A stretch of DNA of 64,000 nucleotides from Aliirhizobium wenxiniae (lineage in GTDB: Bacteria > Pseudomonadota > Alphaproteobacteria > Rhizobiales > Rhizobiaceae): the NCBI RefSeq assembly GCF_014201355.1, contig NZ_JACHEG010000013.1, forward strand, positions 1 to 64,000, given 5' to 3'. The first letter of the stretch is position 1, and each line of letters begins with the position of its first letter. Positions 41,971-49,772 of this stretch are shown here, piece by piece. A program made the translations under genes and the position numbers. The notes beneath the pieces are model-generated. The model saw only the letters and a list, made by a program, of their open reading frames with translations. It was not told where the DNA came from and did not search any database.

Positions 41971-42741
41971 ATGAGACTGAAAGACAAGGTTGCCTTCATC
42001 ACCGGTGGCGCGAGAGGCATCGGCCTTGGCTTCGCCGAAGCATTCGCGGCCGAAGGCGCAAAGGTCGTCATCGCGGACATCAATATCGATAGAGCAACCG
42101 AAGCCGCGTCCGGAATCGGCTCTGCCGCCAAGGCGGTCAAGCTCGACGTGACCAATGTCGCCGACATAGACCGCGTGGTGAAGGCTGTCGACGAAGAGTT
42201 CGGCGGCATCGACATCCTTGTCAACAACGCCGCGATCTTCGACATGGGGCCGATCAACGGGATTACCGAAGACAGCTATCAGCGCGTCATGGACGTGAAC
42301 CTCAAGGGGCCGCTCTTCGTCATGCGCGCGGTCTCCAACGTCATGATCGACCGCAAGCGCGGTGGCAAGATCATCAACATGGCAAGCCAGGCTGGCCGCC
42401 GCGGCGAAGCCCTGGTGACCCTTTATTGCGCCTCGAAAGCCGCAATCATCTCTGCCACCCAGTCCGCGGCACTCGCCCTCGTCAAGCACGGCATCAACGT
42501 CAACGCGATCGCGCCGGGCGTGGTCGATGGCGAACATTGGGATGTGGTCGACGCCAAGTTTGCGGAATGGGAAGGCCTGAAGCCGGGCGAGAAGAAGGCG
42601 CAGGTCGCGAAATCCGTGCCGATCGGTCGCTTTGCGACCCCAGACGACATCAAAGGGCTGGCTCTCTTTCTCGCCTCCTCCGACAGTGACTACATCCTCG
42701 CCCAGACCTACAATGTCGACGGCGGAAACTGGATGAGCTGA
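41971..42741 (+). CDS. SDR-family polyol dehydrogenase, probable galactitol/sorbitol 2-dehydrogenase
   Basis: 256 residues from ATG 41971 behind TGGAG. Classical short-chain dehydrogenase: cofactor motif TGGARGIG (11-18), D37 after the second strand favouring NAD, NNAA at 85-88, catalytic S139, Y152 and K156 in YCASK. It strongly resembles rhizobial SmoS/GatDH-type enzymes that oxidise sorbitol or galactitol at C2 to the ketohexose. In this locus the expected product from galactitol is tagatose, which the PfkB kinase would phosphorylate. Which enantiomer is formed cannot be told from sequence. Confidence 0.88.
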   Translation: MRLKDKVAFITGGARGIGLGFAEAFAAEGAKVVIADINIDRATEAASGIGSAAKAVKLDVTNVADIDRVVKAVDEEFGGIDILVNNAAIFDMGPINGITEDSYQRVMDVNLKGPLFVMRAVSNVMIDRKRGGKIINMASQAGRRGEALVTLYCASKAAIISATQSAALALVKHGINVNAIAPGVVDGEHWDVVDAKFAEWEGLKPGEKKAQVAKSVPIGRFATPDDIKGLALFLASSDSDYILAQTYNVDGGNWMS

Positions 42742-42758
42742 CACGGGAGTTAAGAACC

Positions 42759-43772
42759 ATGAAGGCCATTCAATTCATCGGAAAGGGAGAGGCGGTTCTG
42801 GCCGAGCTCCCTGTCCGCGAAACCGTCCCCGAGGGACATGCGCTGATCCGGGTGCGGGCTTCCGGCCTGTGCCACACGGATATCGACGTACTCCATGCCC
42901 GGTATGGCCCAGGCGGCTTCCCGGTAATCCCCGGACATGAGTATGCTGGTGAGATCGTCGCATTGGGTTCAGGAACATCCGGGTTCGCTGTCGGCAACCG
43001 CGTGGTGGTCGATCCCAATCTTCCATGCGGTGTCTGCATCTCCTGCCGCAGAGGTCTCAGCAATCTCTGCTCGGACCTGAAGGCCTATGGCGTGACCCAT
43101 GACGGAGGTTTCGGAGAATACAGTGTCGTCCGCTGCGATCAGTTGCACGACATCGGCGACATGCCATTTGAAGCCGCCGCCCTTGCGGAACCCCTCGCCT
43201 GCGCCCTGAACGGTCTGGGCGCCGCCGGGATTGGACCCGGTGAACGGCCGCCGGAGCGGGCCGTGATCTTCGGCGCTGGGCCGATCGGTCTTCTCCTCGG
43301 CCTGTCGCTCAAGGCTCGCGGCGCAGGAAGCGTCACCATGGCCGATGTCAACGAGAGCAGGCTCGCGTTCGCGTCCTCACTTGGTCTGGAAACCGCTGTT
43401 TCCGGTTCAGGTGCATTGTCATCGCAAAGGCACGTGTTCGATTTCGTCGCCGACGCGACTGGTGTTCCGGCCGTGGTGGAGAACATGATAGATCTCGTGG
43501 CCGATGGCGGCACTGCGCTTCTGTTCGGTGTCTGCCCACCTTCGGCTACAGTTTCCATACACCCGTTCGAAGTCTTCCGGCGACAACTGAAGATCGTCGG
43601 CTCGCATTCCCTGAACCGAAACATTCCCGAAGCGCTCGATATCCTCAGCGCCGATGATGGCAGCATCGCTCGGCTCGTGAGCCACAAGCTTCCCCTTGAG
43701 GACATGTTGCCGTTCTTCCTGGCCAAGCCATCCGACCCAGCGACGATGAAGGTGCAATTCGTATCAGTGTGA
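42759..43772 (+). CDS. Zinc-dependent alcohol dehydrogenase, probable D-altritol dehydrogenase
   Basis: 337 residues. Medium-chain dehydrogenase: catalytic zinc ligands C38 and H60-E61 (in PGHEYAGE), structural zinc cysteines C90, C93, C96 and C104, and the Rossmann segment AVIFGAGPIGLLLGLSLKARGAG. The gene follows the SDR gene by 17 bases. In A. tumefaciens a PF00107 enzyme in the same neighbourhood oxidises D-altritol to D-tagatose. The gene set around this one is the same (PF00294 kinase, PF08013 epimerase, SDR), so I assign that role by context. Other hexitols may also be accepted. Confidence 0.87.
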   Translation: MKAIQFIGKGEAVLAELPVRETVPEGHALIRVRASGLCHTDIDVLHARYGPGGFPVIPGHEYAGEIVALGSGTSGFAVGNRVVVDPNLPCGVCISCRRGLSNLCSDLKAYGVTHDGGFGEYSVVRCDQLHDIGDMPFEAAALAEPLACALNGLGAAGIGPGERPPERAVIFGAGPIGLLLGLSLKARGAGSVTMADVNESRLAFASSLGLETAVSGSGALSSQRHVFDFVADATGVPAVVENMIDLVADGGTALLFGVCPPSATVSIHPFEVFRRQLKIVGSHSLNRNIPEALDILSADDGSIARLVSHKLPLEDMLPFFLAKPSDPATMKVQFVSV

Positions 43773-43801
43773 AGCCTACCTGCCGCTGACCGTGCGAAGA
43801 G

Positions 43802-43832
43802 ACATCGGGCTTCCATAGCGGCCGCCCGATGT
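43802..43832 (+). promoter_or_regulatory. Inverted repeat before the polyol LacI gene
   Basis: ACATCGGGC (43802-43810) and GCCCGATGT (43824-43832) are perfect 9-base inverted repeats around a 13-base spacer, followed by TAAAAGAAA. It may be an attenuating hairpin after the dehydrogenase gene or a binding site for the LacI protein that begins 34 bases later. It differs from the TTTA-type operators upstream of the binding-protein gene. Confidence 0.5.
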
Positions 43833-43866
43833 TAAAAGAAACGGCGTAGCTAACACGGAGCGTGAA

Positions 43867-44907
43867 GTGCCAAGACCGATCAAGACGATGGAAGACTTTT
43901 CCGAGTTCGTGGGGCTCTCTCGTCCCACGGTCTCGAAGTACTTCAACGATCCATCGTCGGTCCGCAAAAAGACACGCGACACGATCGAGGAGGCTTTGAA
44001 AAAATCCGGTTTCAAGCCGAACATGTTCGCGGTCAACCTAAACCGCCGCCGGAGCAACATCATCGGGATCGTCGTACCGAGCACGCTCGACCCATTCTTC
44101 ATGGCGCTCACGCGACGCATTGAAATCATTGCCAGCGAAGCCGGCTTCCTCGCGCTGCTATTGTCCTCCGATGGGCGCGCCGACGTCGAAGATGAGGCGG
44201 TGAAGACGTTTCGATCGATGAACGTCGCGGGTGCGATCGTTGCGCCAGTCGGTCGAAGCGGCGGCAGTTCGTCGCTGGACCAGCTCGGGAAGAACATCCC
44301 GATCGTCTATGTGGATACGCCACCGGATACAGGAGCGGCATATGTCGGAACTGACAACCGCCAGAGCTTCGGCCTCATCGTCGATTATCTCTGCCGTTCC
44401 GGCGAGCCCCCCTGTTTTTTCGGCATGCCTGAAGTGAATACGAATGCGATCGAGCGCCGCAATGCCTATCTCGAGGCTATGACAGCTCGAAACCTGACTG
44501 CTGAGGTCCTAACCCTTTCTGATGCCGCAACATGGGACTTCGAACGGTTTGCCTTTGAGGAGGCCGCACGGCTCTTCGAGAATGTTTCGCGGCTCCCAAG
44601 CAAGACGATCGTCTGTGCCAACGATCGCCTCGCCTTCGGGGTAATCGCGGCCGCTTGGCAAAAGGGTTTAAAGGTCGGCCACGGCCCGGACTGCGATATT
44701 AGAATTGCGGGCCACGATGACCATCCACTGTCCCAGTATGCGTGCCCTCCGCTAACGACCGTGAAGCAGAACTACAACGACATCGGAAGGCTCGCCATCG
44801 GGCTGCTGTTCAAGATGCTGGGCGAGAAGGTCGAGGACAGCGAGATTCAGAACGGCCGAGACCAGATCCTGCTAAAATCGGAACTCATGCTCCGAGCCTC
44901 TGCATGA
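43867..44907 (+). CDS. LacI-family transcriptional regulator of the polyol locus
   Basis: 346 residues from GTG 43867 with GGAG six bases upstream. The N-terminal helix-turn-helix is IKTMEDFSEFVGLSRPTVSKYFNDPSSVRKKT, slightly divergent from the textbook VTIKDVA start. The hinge is SGFKPNMFAVNL. The effector domain begins IIGIVVPSTLDPFFMALTRRI and includes TIVCANDRLAFGVIAAAWQKG and IRIAGHDDHPLSQYACPPLTTV, where GHDDHP replaces the usual GFDD. It is the last gene of the plus arm and probably controls both arms of the locus. Confidence 0.88.
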   Translation: MPRPIKTMEDFSEFVGLSRPTVSKYFNDPSSVRKKTRDTIEEALKKSGFKPNMFAVNLNRRRSNIIGIVVPSTLDPFFMALTRRIEIIASEAGFLALLLSSDGRADVEDEAVKTFRSMNVAGAIVAPVGRSGGSSSLDQLGKNIPIVYVDTPPDTGAAYVGTDNRQSFGLIVDYLCRSGEPPCFFGMPEVNTNAIERRNAYLEAMTARNLTAEVLTLSDAATWDFERFAFEEAARLFENVSRLPSKTIVCANDRLAFGVIAAAWQKGLKVGHGPDCDIRIAGHDDHPLSQYACPPLTTVKQNYNDIGRLAIGLLFKMLGEKVEDSEIQNGRDQILLKSELMLRASA

Positions 44908-45139
44908 CAGGCAGGATCTAAACAACAGCCACGGGCGTTGCGCTGGTGAGTTCCACAGCCTTGAACCGACCTGAACCTTCGACCTGTCGTTTGAATGATG
45001 TGATTTCTAGGATAGGTGCAGACAATTCAGTAGAGAATTGAACCGGGTTTTAGTGTTATAGGCATAACGTCACAAATCGCATATGCAGCTACGGCCACCC
45101 GAATGGATTCAACTCGATAAAAATGGGCGTAGACGCGCC
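44908..45139. other. Convergent gap between the polyol regulator and the RraA-family pseudogene
   Basis: About 230 lower-GC bases. No gene, strong hairpin or repeat was recognised. Confidence 0.4.
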
Positions 45140-45848
45140 TTACCTTCCCTTAAGCTTTCGCCATTCAGCGAGCATAGAAAGATTGTTCTCATCGGTCGCC
45201 GGATAAAGCCCGTTGATCGTGTGGCCGGCCTTCACCCGCTCGACGACGAAATCCTCGTATGCAGTCATCTCGACCGCCTCGTCGGCGATCTCGTCGGCGA
45301 TTTCCGCCGGAATGACGATGACACTGTCGTCGTCACCGACCATGATGTCCCCGGGAAACACCGCAACATCGCCGCAGCCGATTGGCACATTGATGTCGAT
45401 CGCTTCGTGCAATGGCAGGTTCGTCGGGCTGGAGGGGCGGTTGTGATGGGCCGGAATATCAGCTCTCCGATGGTCATCGCGTCACGAAAACCGCCATCGG
45501 TACCACTCCGGCCCCGCCGCGCACCATCAGCCGGGTGATCAGTATATCGCCGGCAGACGCCGCCCGCTTATCCTTGCGGCTGACCATCACCAGAACCGAA
45601 CCTTCCGGGCAGGTCTCGATTGCGTGGCGTTGCGGGTGTTAGGGATCACGAAATACCGTCATCGGATTGCGGTCCTCGCGCGCCGGCATGTAGCGCAGCG
45701 TGAATGCCGGGCCGACCATGTTGCGCCCTTTCGGGCGGACTGGTCGCACATCCTGGATCGTCTGTTTTTTCAGACCGCGCTTGTAAAGCGCCGAGCAAAG
45801 CGTCGCGACGGATACACCCATCAGTTTTTCGCGGGTAACGGGATTCAT
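45140..45848 (-). pseudogene. RraA-family (aldolase/decarboxylase-like) gene, broken by one stop and two frameshifts
   Basis: A ribosome site (GAGGAGAGA) and ATG at 45848 open a normal RraA-like reading: LMGVSVATLCSALYKRGLKKQ, then DVRPVRP and MVGPAFTLRYMP. After MTVFRDP an in-frame TAA (45639-45641) stands where the family continues; the next codons still read HPQRHAIETCPEGSVLVMV. Near 45501 one base is missing (GVV then TDGGFRD in a new frame), and near 45462 another base is missing (TIGEL, then DIPAHHNRPSSPT). The C-terminal 90 residues (HEAIDINVPIGCGDVAVFPG and DIMVGDDD) are intact. RraA-fold enzymes include 4-hydroxy-4-methyl-2-oxoglutarate aldolase. The intact total would be about 235 residues. 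Decay is recent, since every segment is still recognisable. Confidence 0.85.
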
Positions 45849-45950
45849 TGTCTCTCCTCGAAGCGGGCTCTGGCGATGAGCGGTTCCGGTGAATTCCAGG
45901 AGCAAACGCACATATTCCGTACCCATAAGCTTGACTCGCAAAAATACTAC

Positions 45951-46000
45951 AGATATGTCAAGTTCAAATCTGATATCTCAGTTTGGCAATTGATATGTCT
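45951..46000 (+). promoter_or_regulatory. Three direct repeats with 20-bp period upstream of the alginate-locus GntR gene
   Basis: AGATATGTCA (45951-45960), TGATATCTCA (45971-45980) and TGATATGTCT (45991-46000) are spaced exactly 20 bases apart, two DNA turns, so all face the same side. The third copy contains the ATG start codon at 45995. TTGACT at 45931-45936 followed after 17 bases by TATGTC could be the promoter, with the first repeat lying over the -10 box. The GntR protein encoded immediately downstream is the likely binder. Confidence 0.6.
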
Positions 46001-46783
46001 AACGCTCTTGAATTTCCATCGCTGCCCTTGTCTGATCTCGTGATGCCGCAGGATTTGCCGGTGGGTGGGAACATGGCGAACCGAATCCATGCTCTCCTTC
46101 GCAAACTGATTGTCGAGGTGAAGCTGCTTCCCGGGCGCGCGCTGTCGGAAAAGGAAATCGCTGCGCTGCTGCATGTCAGCAAGACGCCCGTGCGCGAGGC
46201 CATCATTCGCCTTGCCGAAGAAGGTTTCGTCACAGTCGTCCCGCAAGGTGGTACCTATATTTCGCCGATCGACGTGCAGCGCTACATGGAAGCTTGCTTC
46301 ATCCGCTTCAAGCTGGAAGAAGGCGCAGTTATCGAGGCGACCAAGCGACATTCGCTGGAAGATATCGCCCGTTTGAAAACCTGCCTGTCCCAGCAGCGCA
46401 CTGCTGCGCAGGATGAGGAATTCACCGATTTCTTCCTGCTGGACGAAGAGTTTCACCGCACGATTTTTGCCGCGGCCCGCCTGCCTGGCGCATGGAGCGT
46501 CGTCAATCAGGCGAAAGGCGAAATGGACCGGATGCGCCACCTGAAGCGCGTTTTTGCGGTTCGCCGTACCGAAAAGGTGATCGAGGAACACGAAGCGATC
46601 GTCAACGCGATTGAATCCGGTAACGTGGAAGCGGCTCGCGAGGCCATTCAGAGCCATCTCGGTTCGCTTGAATCCAAGATCGCAGAACTCTCCAAGAACC
46701 CGAAAATCTGGACCTTCATCGAACAGGTCAACACGCGCGTCACGAGGAAGCGCGTGTCACGAGGAGCCAAGGCCCCCGCCTGA
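45995..46783 (+). CDS. GntR-family (FCD) transcriptional regulator of the alginate locus
   Basis: 262 residues from ATG 45995; an in-frame TTG at 45983 is possible but lacks support. No clear ribosome site precedes the ATG. Winged helix: GGNMANRIHALLRKLIVEVKLLPG, then LSEKEIAALLHVSKTPVREAI with IIRLAEEGFVTVVPQGGTYIS. The C-terminal FCD domain (about 90-220) includes FFLLDEEFHRTIFAAARLPG and VIEEHEAIVNAIESGN, with D and H metal/ligand positions. It is the first gene of the operon, 34 bases before the transporter ATPase, and likely senses an alginate breakdown product. Confidence 0.88.
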   Translation: MSNALEFPSLPLSDLVMPQDLPVGGNMANRIHALLRKLIVEVKLLPGRALSEKEIAALLHVSKTPVREAIIRLAEEGFVTVVPQGGTYISPIDVQRYMEACFIRFKLEEGAVIEATKRHSLEDIARLKTCLSQQRTAAQDEEFTDFFLLDEEFHRTIFAAARLPGAWSVVNQAKGEMDRMRHLKRVFAVRRTEKVIEEHEAIVNAIESGNVEAAREAIQSHLGSLESKIAELSKNPKIWTFIEQVNTRVTRKRVSRGAKAPA

Positions 46784-46817
46784 CGGAACATTCAAGGCTT
46801 TTGAGGAGGGGCCTTAC

Positions 46818-47933
46818 ATGTCTGCAGTTCAAATCAACGACGTCGTCAAGCGCTACGGTGCTCTCGAAGTTGTCCATGGCATCAATCTTTCCATTCAGCC
46901 GCAGGAATTCGTGGTTCTCGTCGGGCCATCGGGATGCGGTAAATCCACCACGCTGCGCATGCTCGCCGGACTGGAAGATATCTCCGACGGCACCGTCTCC
47001 ATCGATGGCCGGGTGGTCAACAAGATCGCCCCGAAAGACCGCGACGTTGCGATGGTCTTCCAGAATTATGCCCTCTACCCGCACCTCAACGTGGCGGAAA
47101 ACATTGCCTTCGGCCTGCGGGTCAGGGGCGAGAAACGGGACGTGATCGACAAGGCTGTCGCGGAGGCCGCCCAGATTCTAAGCCTGACGGAATATCTGGC
47201 GCGCAAACCTGCAGACCTTTCCGGTGGCCAGCGCCAGCGCGTCGCAATGGGACGCGCCATCGTTCGCCGCCCCAAGATTTTCCTCTTCGATGAGCCGCTC
47301 TCCAACCTCGATGCCAAGCTGCGCACCCATATGCGCGCCGAGATCAAGCTGCTTCACAAGCGCATGCAGGCAACCAGCGTCTACGTCACCCACGACCAGG
47401 TCGAGGCAATGACGCTTGCCGACCGCATCGTCATCATGAATGGGGGCAATATTGAGCAGGTCGGTTCGCCGATGGAAGTCTTTCTCGAACCGGCAAACAC
47501 GTTCGTCGCCAGCTTCATAGGCTCACCGCCGATGAACCTTCTCGACGCGGTGGTCGAAAAGCGGGATGGCCGTGTCAGCGCGGTATTACCAGGCAATGCC
47601 GGACAGCGATTGACCATTCCCGACGCCTTTGCGAAGGGCGCAACTGAAGGGCAGACGATCAAGCTCGGTCTGCGCCCCGAAATCATGTCGGTCAAAACCG
47701 GCGATGGCCGTGAGGTCTTGAATTGCGGTATTGATCTGGTGGAGCCCCTCGGCGCAGAAGCTCTGCTTCATGGCAAGGCCGATGGCCAATCCTTCATTGC
47801 CAAGGCAGAAACACTCTATGCCGATCATGCCCTTAATGGCATCACTCAACTCGGCATCGACACGACACGCATTCAGATCTTCGACGCGACAACCGGTCGG
47901 TCACTCAAGGCCGCAGGCGGGTCGCGCTCATGA
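46818..47933 (+). CDS. Alginate-oligosaccharide ABC transporter ATPase (AlgS-like)
   Basis: 371 residues from ATG 46818 behind GAGGAGGGG; the frame is open upstream inside the GntR gene. Walker A GPSGCGKS (36-43), Q-loop MVFQNYALYPHLNVAEN, signature LSGGQRQRVAMGRAIV, Walker B IFLFDEPLSNLD, H-loop VTHDQVEAMTLAD. The C-terminal MalK-like domain carries LGLRPEIMSV and VEPLGAEALLHGKADG. By itself it is a generic carbohydrate importer ATPase. The alginate role is inferred from the lyase and the calcium-loop binding protein in the same operon. Its stop overlaps the next gene by 4 bases. Confidence 0.9.
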   Translation: MSAVQINDVVKRYGALEVVHGINLSIQPQEFVVLVGPSGCGKSTTLRMLAGLEDISDGTVSIDGRVVNKIAPKDRDVAMVFQNYALYPHLNVAENIAFGLRVRGEKRDVIDKAVAEAAQILSLTEYLARKPADLSGGQRQRVAMGRAIVRRPKIFLFDEPLSNLDAKLRTHMRAEIKLLHKRMQATSVYVTHDQVEAMTLADRIVIMNGGNIEQVGSPMEVFLEPANTFVASFIGSPPMNLLDAVVEKRDGRVSAVLPGNAGQRLTIPDAFAKGATEGQTIKLGLRPEIMSVKTGDGREVLNCGIDLVEPLGAEALLHGKADGQSFIAKAETLYADHALNGITQLGIDTTRIQIFDATTGRSLKAAGGSRS

Positions 47934-48859
47934 AACAGACCTATCAGCAACGCTTCCAGGATCTGTGGGGAGATATGCGCCGCGACTGGCAGCTCTATCT
48001 GCTGCTGGCACCGATGGCCATCTGGTTCGCGCTCTTTCTCTATAAGCCGATGTACGGCTTGGTCATCGCTTTCCAGGACTTTTCGATTTTCCGCGGCATC
48101 GAGAAAAGCCCATGGGTCGGCTTCGCGAACTTCGTGGAGCTTTTCCAGAATGACATGTTCGTCCGTGCCTTCTGGAACACGATCACCATCAGCGGCCTCG
48201 GCCTTATCTTTGCGTTTCCCGTACCGATAATTCTGGCGTTGATGTTCAACGAAGTTCAGAACGAAGTTGGCCGGCGCTGGGCCCAGACGATCGTTTATCT
48301 GCCGCATTTCATTTCGGTGGTGATCGTCGCCGGCATTGTCATCAACTTTCTTTCTCCCTCGATCGGTATCGTCAACCTTATCCTGAAGGGAATAGGTCTA
48401 GAGCCTATCTACTTCTTGACCCAGCCCGAATGGTTCCGCCCCGTCTTCATCGGCTCGTCGGTCTGGAAGGAATCGGGTTTCGAATCGATCGTCTATCTCG
48501 CTGCGATCGCCGGTGTGAGCCCAACCCTTTACGAATCCGCCCGTGTCGACGGTGCCTCGCGCTGGCAGATGATGTGGCGCATTACCCTTCCCTGCATCCT
48601 GCCGACGATTGTGATCATGCTGATCATCCGCATCGGCAATCTGGTCGAGGTCGGGTTCGAATACATCATCCTTCTCTATCGCCCATCCACCTATGAGTCG
48701 GCCGACGTCGTCTCGACATTCATCTACCGCACCGGCCTGCAGGGCACCCAGTACGACCTGGCAACGGCTGCCGGCCTGTTCAATGCGGTGATCGCTTTCG
48801 TCCTGGTCTATTCGGCGAACCGTATCAGCCGAAAAGTCTCGTCGACATCGCTTTGGTGA
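47930..48859 (+). CDS. Alginate-oligosaccharide ABC transporter permease (AlgM1/LplB-like)
   Basis: 309 residues. The start FQDLWGDMRRDWQLYLLLAPMAIWFALF followed by YKPMYGLVIAFQDFSIFRGI is typical for the LplB/YtcP/AlgM1 group, which handles complex oligosaccharides. The EAA loop is TLYESARVDGASRWQMMWRITLPCI (about 199-223), and FEYIILLYRPSTYESADVVSTFIYR follows. Six helices are expected. With AlgM2-like protein it forms the channel for alginate oligomers, as in Sphingomonas sp. A1. Confidence 0.9.
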   Translation: MKQTYQQRFQDLWGDMRRDWQLYLLLAPMAIWFALFLYKPMYGLVIAFQDFSIFRGIEKSPWVGFANFVELFQNDMFVRAFWNTITISGLGLIFAFPVPIILALMFNEVQNEVGRRWAQTIVYLPHFISVVIVAGIVINFLSPSIGIVNLILKGIGLEPIYFLTQPEWFRPVFIGSSVWKESGFESIVYLAAIAGVSPTLYESARVDGASRWQMMWRITLPCILPTIVIMLIIRIGNLVEVGFEYIILLYRPSTYESADVVSTFIYRTGLQGTQYDLATAAGLFNAVIAFVLVYSANRISRKVSSTSLW

Positions 48860-48869
48860 GGAGCTGAAG

Positions 48870-49751
48870 ATGGCAAGTTTCAATCTCTATTCCCGTGGCG
48901 ACAAGATCTTTGGCTGGGCCAATGCCATTCTTCTCGGCTTGTTCGTTCTGTCGACGCTTTATCCGTTCATCTACGTCGCCGCCGTCTCGATTTCTTCAGG
49001 CGCGGCTGTGACTGCCGGGCGCGTAACGCTCTGGCCGGTTGATGTCACTCTGGCTGCCTATGAACACGTTCTGTCGGACAGAATGTTCTGGATCGCCTAC
49101 GGCAATACCTTCATCTACACGTTCGGCGGCACGTTCATGAGCCTGCTGATAATGATCCCCGGTGCCTATGCGCTGTCGCGCAAACGCCTGCGCGGCCGCA
49201 CCTTCTTTAATATCGCGATCGCCTTCACGCTCTGGTTCCATGCCGGCATGATCCCGTTCTTCCTGAACATGCGGGATCTCGGTCTGCTCGACAGCCGTTT
49301 CGGTATCATCATCGGGTTCGCGGCCAGCGCCTTCAATGTCATCCTGTTGCGCAACTTCTTCGAGGCGGTGCCTAAATCTTTCGAGGAAGCCGCCAAGATG
49401 GACGGCGCAAGCGAATTGCAACTGCTGTGGAAGGTATTCATTCCGCTTTCCAAACCGGCCATCGTCACGGTCGCGCTGTTCTGCATCGTCTCGCGCTGGA
49501 ACGGCTATTTCTGGGCCATGGTGCTCCTGCGTGGCGAAGAGAAAATCCCGCTGCAGGTCTATCTCAAGCGCGTTATCGTCGATCTCAATTCGAACGACGA
49601 ATTCGCATCGAGCCTGCTCACGGCCCACTATTCGTTCGAGACGGTGACCTCCGCGATCATGATCGCGTCGATCATCCCCGTCCTCATCATTTACCCCTAC
49701 GCACAGAAGTATTTCACCAAGGGAATTCTGCTGGGCGGGGTCAAAGAGTAG
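48870..49751 (+). CDS. Alginate-oligosaccharide ABC transporter permease (AlgM2/LplC-like)
   Basis: 293 residues. The N-terminal part FGWANAILLGLFVLSTLYPFIYVAAVSISSG and the segment RVTLWPVDVTLAAYEHVL are LplC/AlgM2 hallmarks. The EAA loop is SFEEAAKMDGASELQLLWKVFIPLS (about 171-195). The C-terminus AQKYFTKGILLGGVKE is the standard ending of this permease group. It starts 10 bases after the first permease and is followed by the binding-protein gene after 21 bases. Confidence 0.91.
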   Translation: MASFNLYSRGDKIFGWANAILLGLFVLSTLYPFIYVAAVSISSGAAVTAGRVTLWPVDVTLAAYEHVLSDRMFWIAYGNTFIYTFGGTFMSLLIMIPGAYALSRKRLRGRTFFNIAIAFTLWFHAGMIPFFLNMRDLGLLDSRFGIIIGFAASAFNVILLRNFFEAVPKSFEEAAKMDGASELQLLWKVFIPLSKPAIVTVALFCIVSRWNGYFWAMVLLRGEEKIPLQVYLKRVIVDLNSNDEFASSLLTAHYSFETVTSAIMIASIIPVLIIYPYAQKYFTKGILLGGVKE

Positions 49752-49772
49752 CTGCACAAGGGAGGAGAACCT

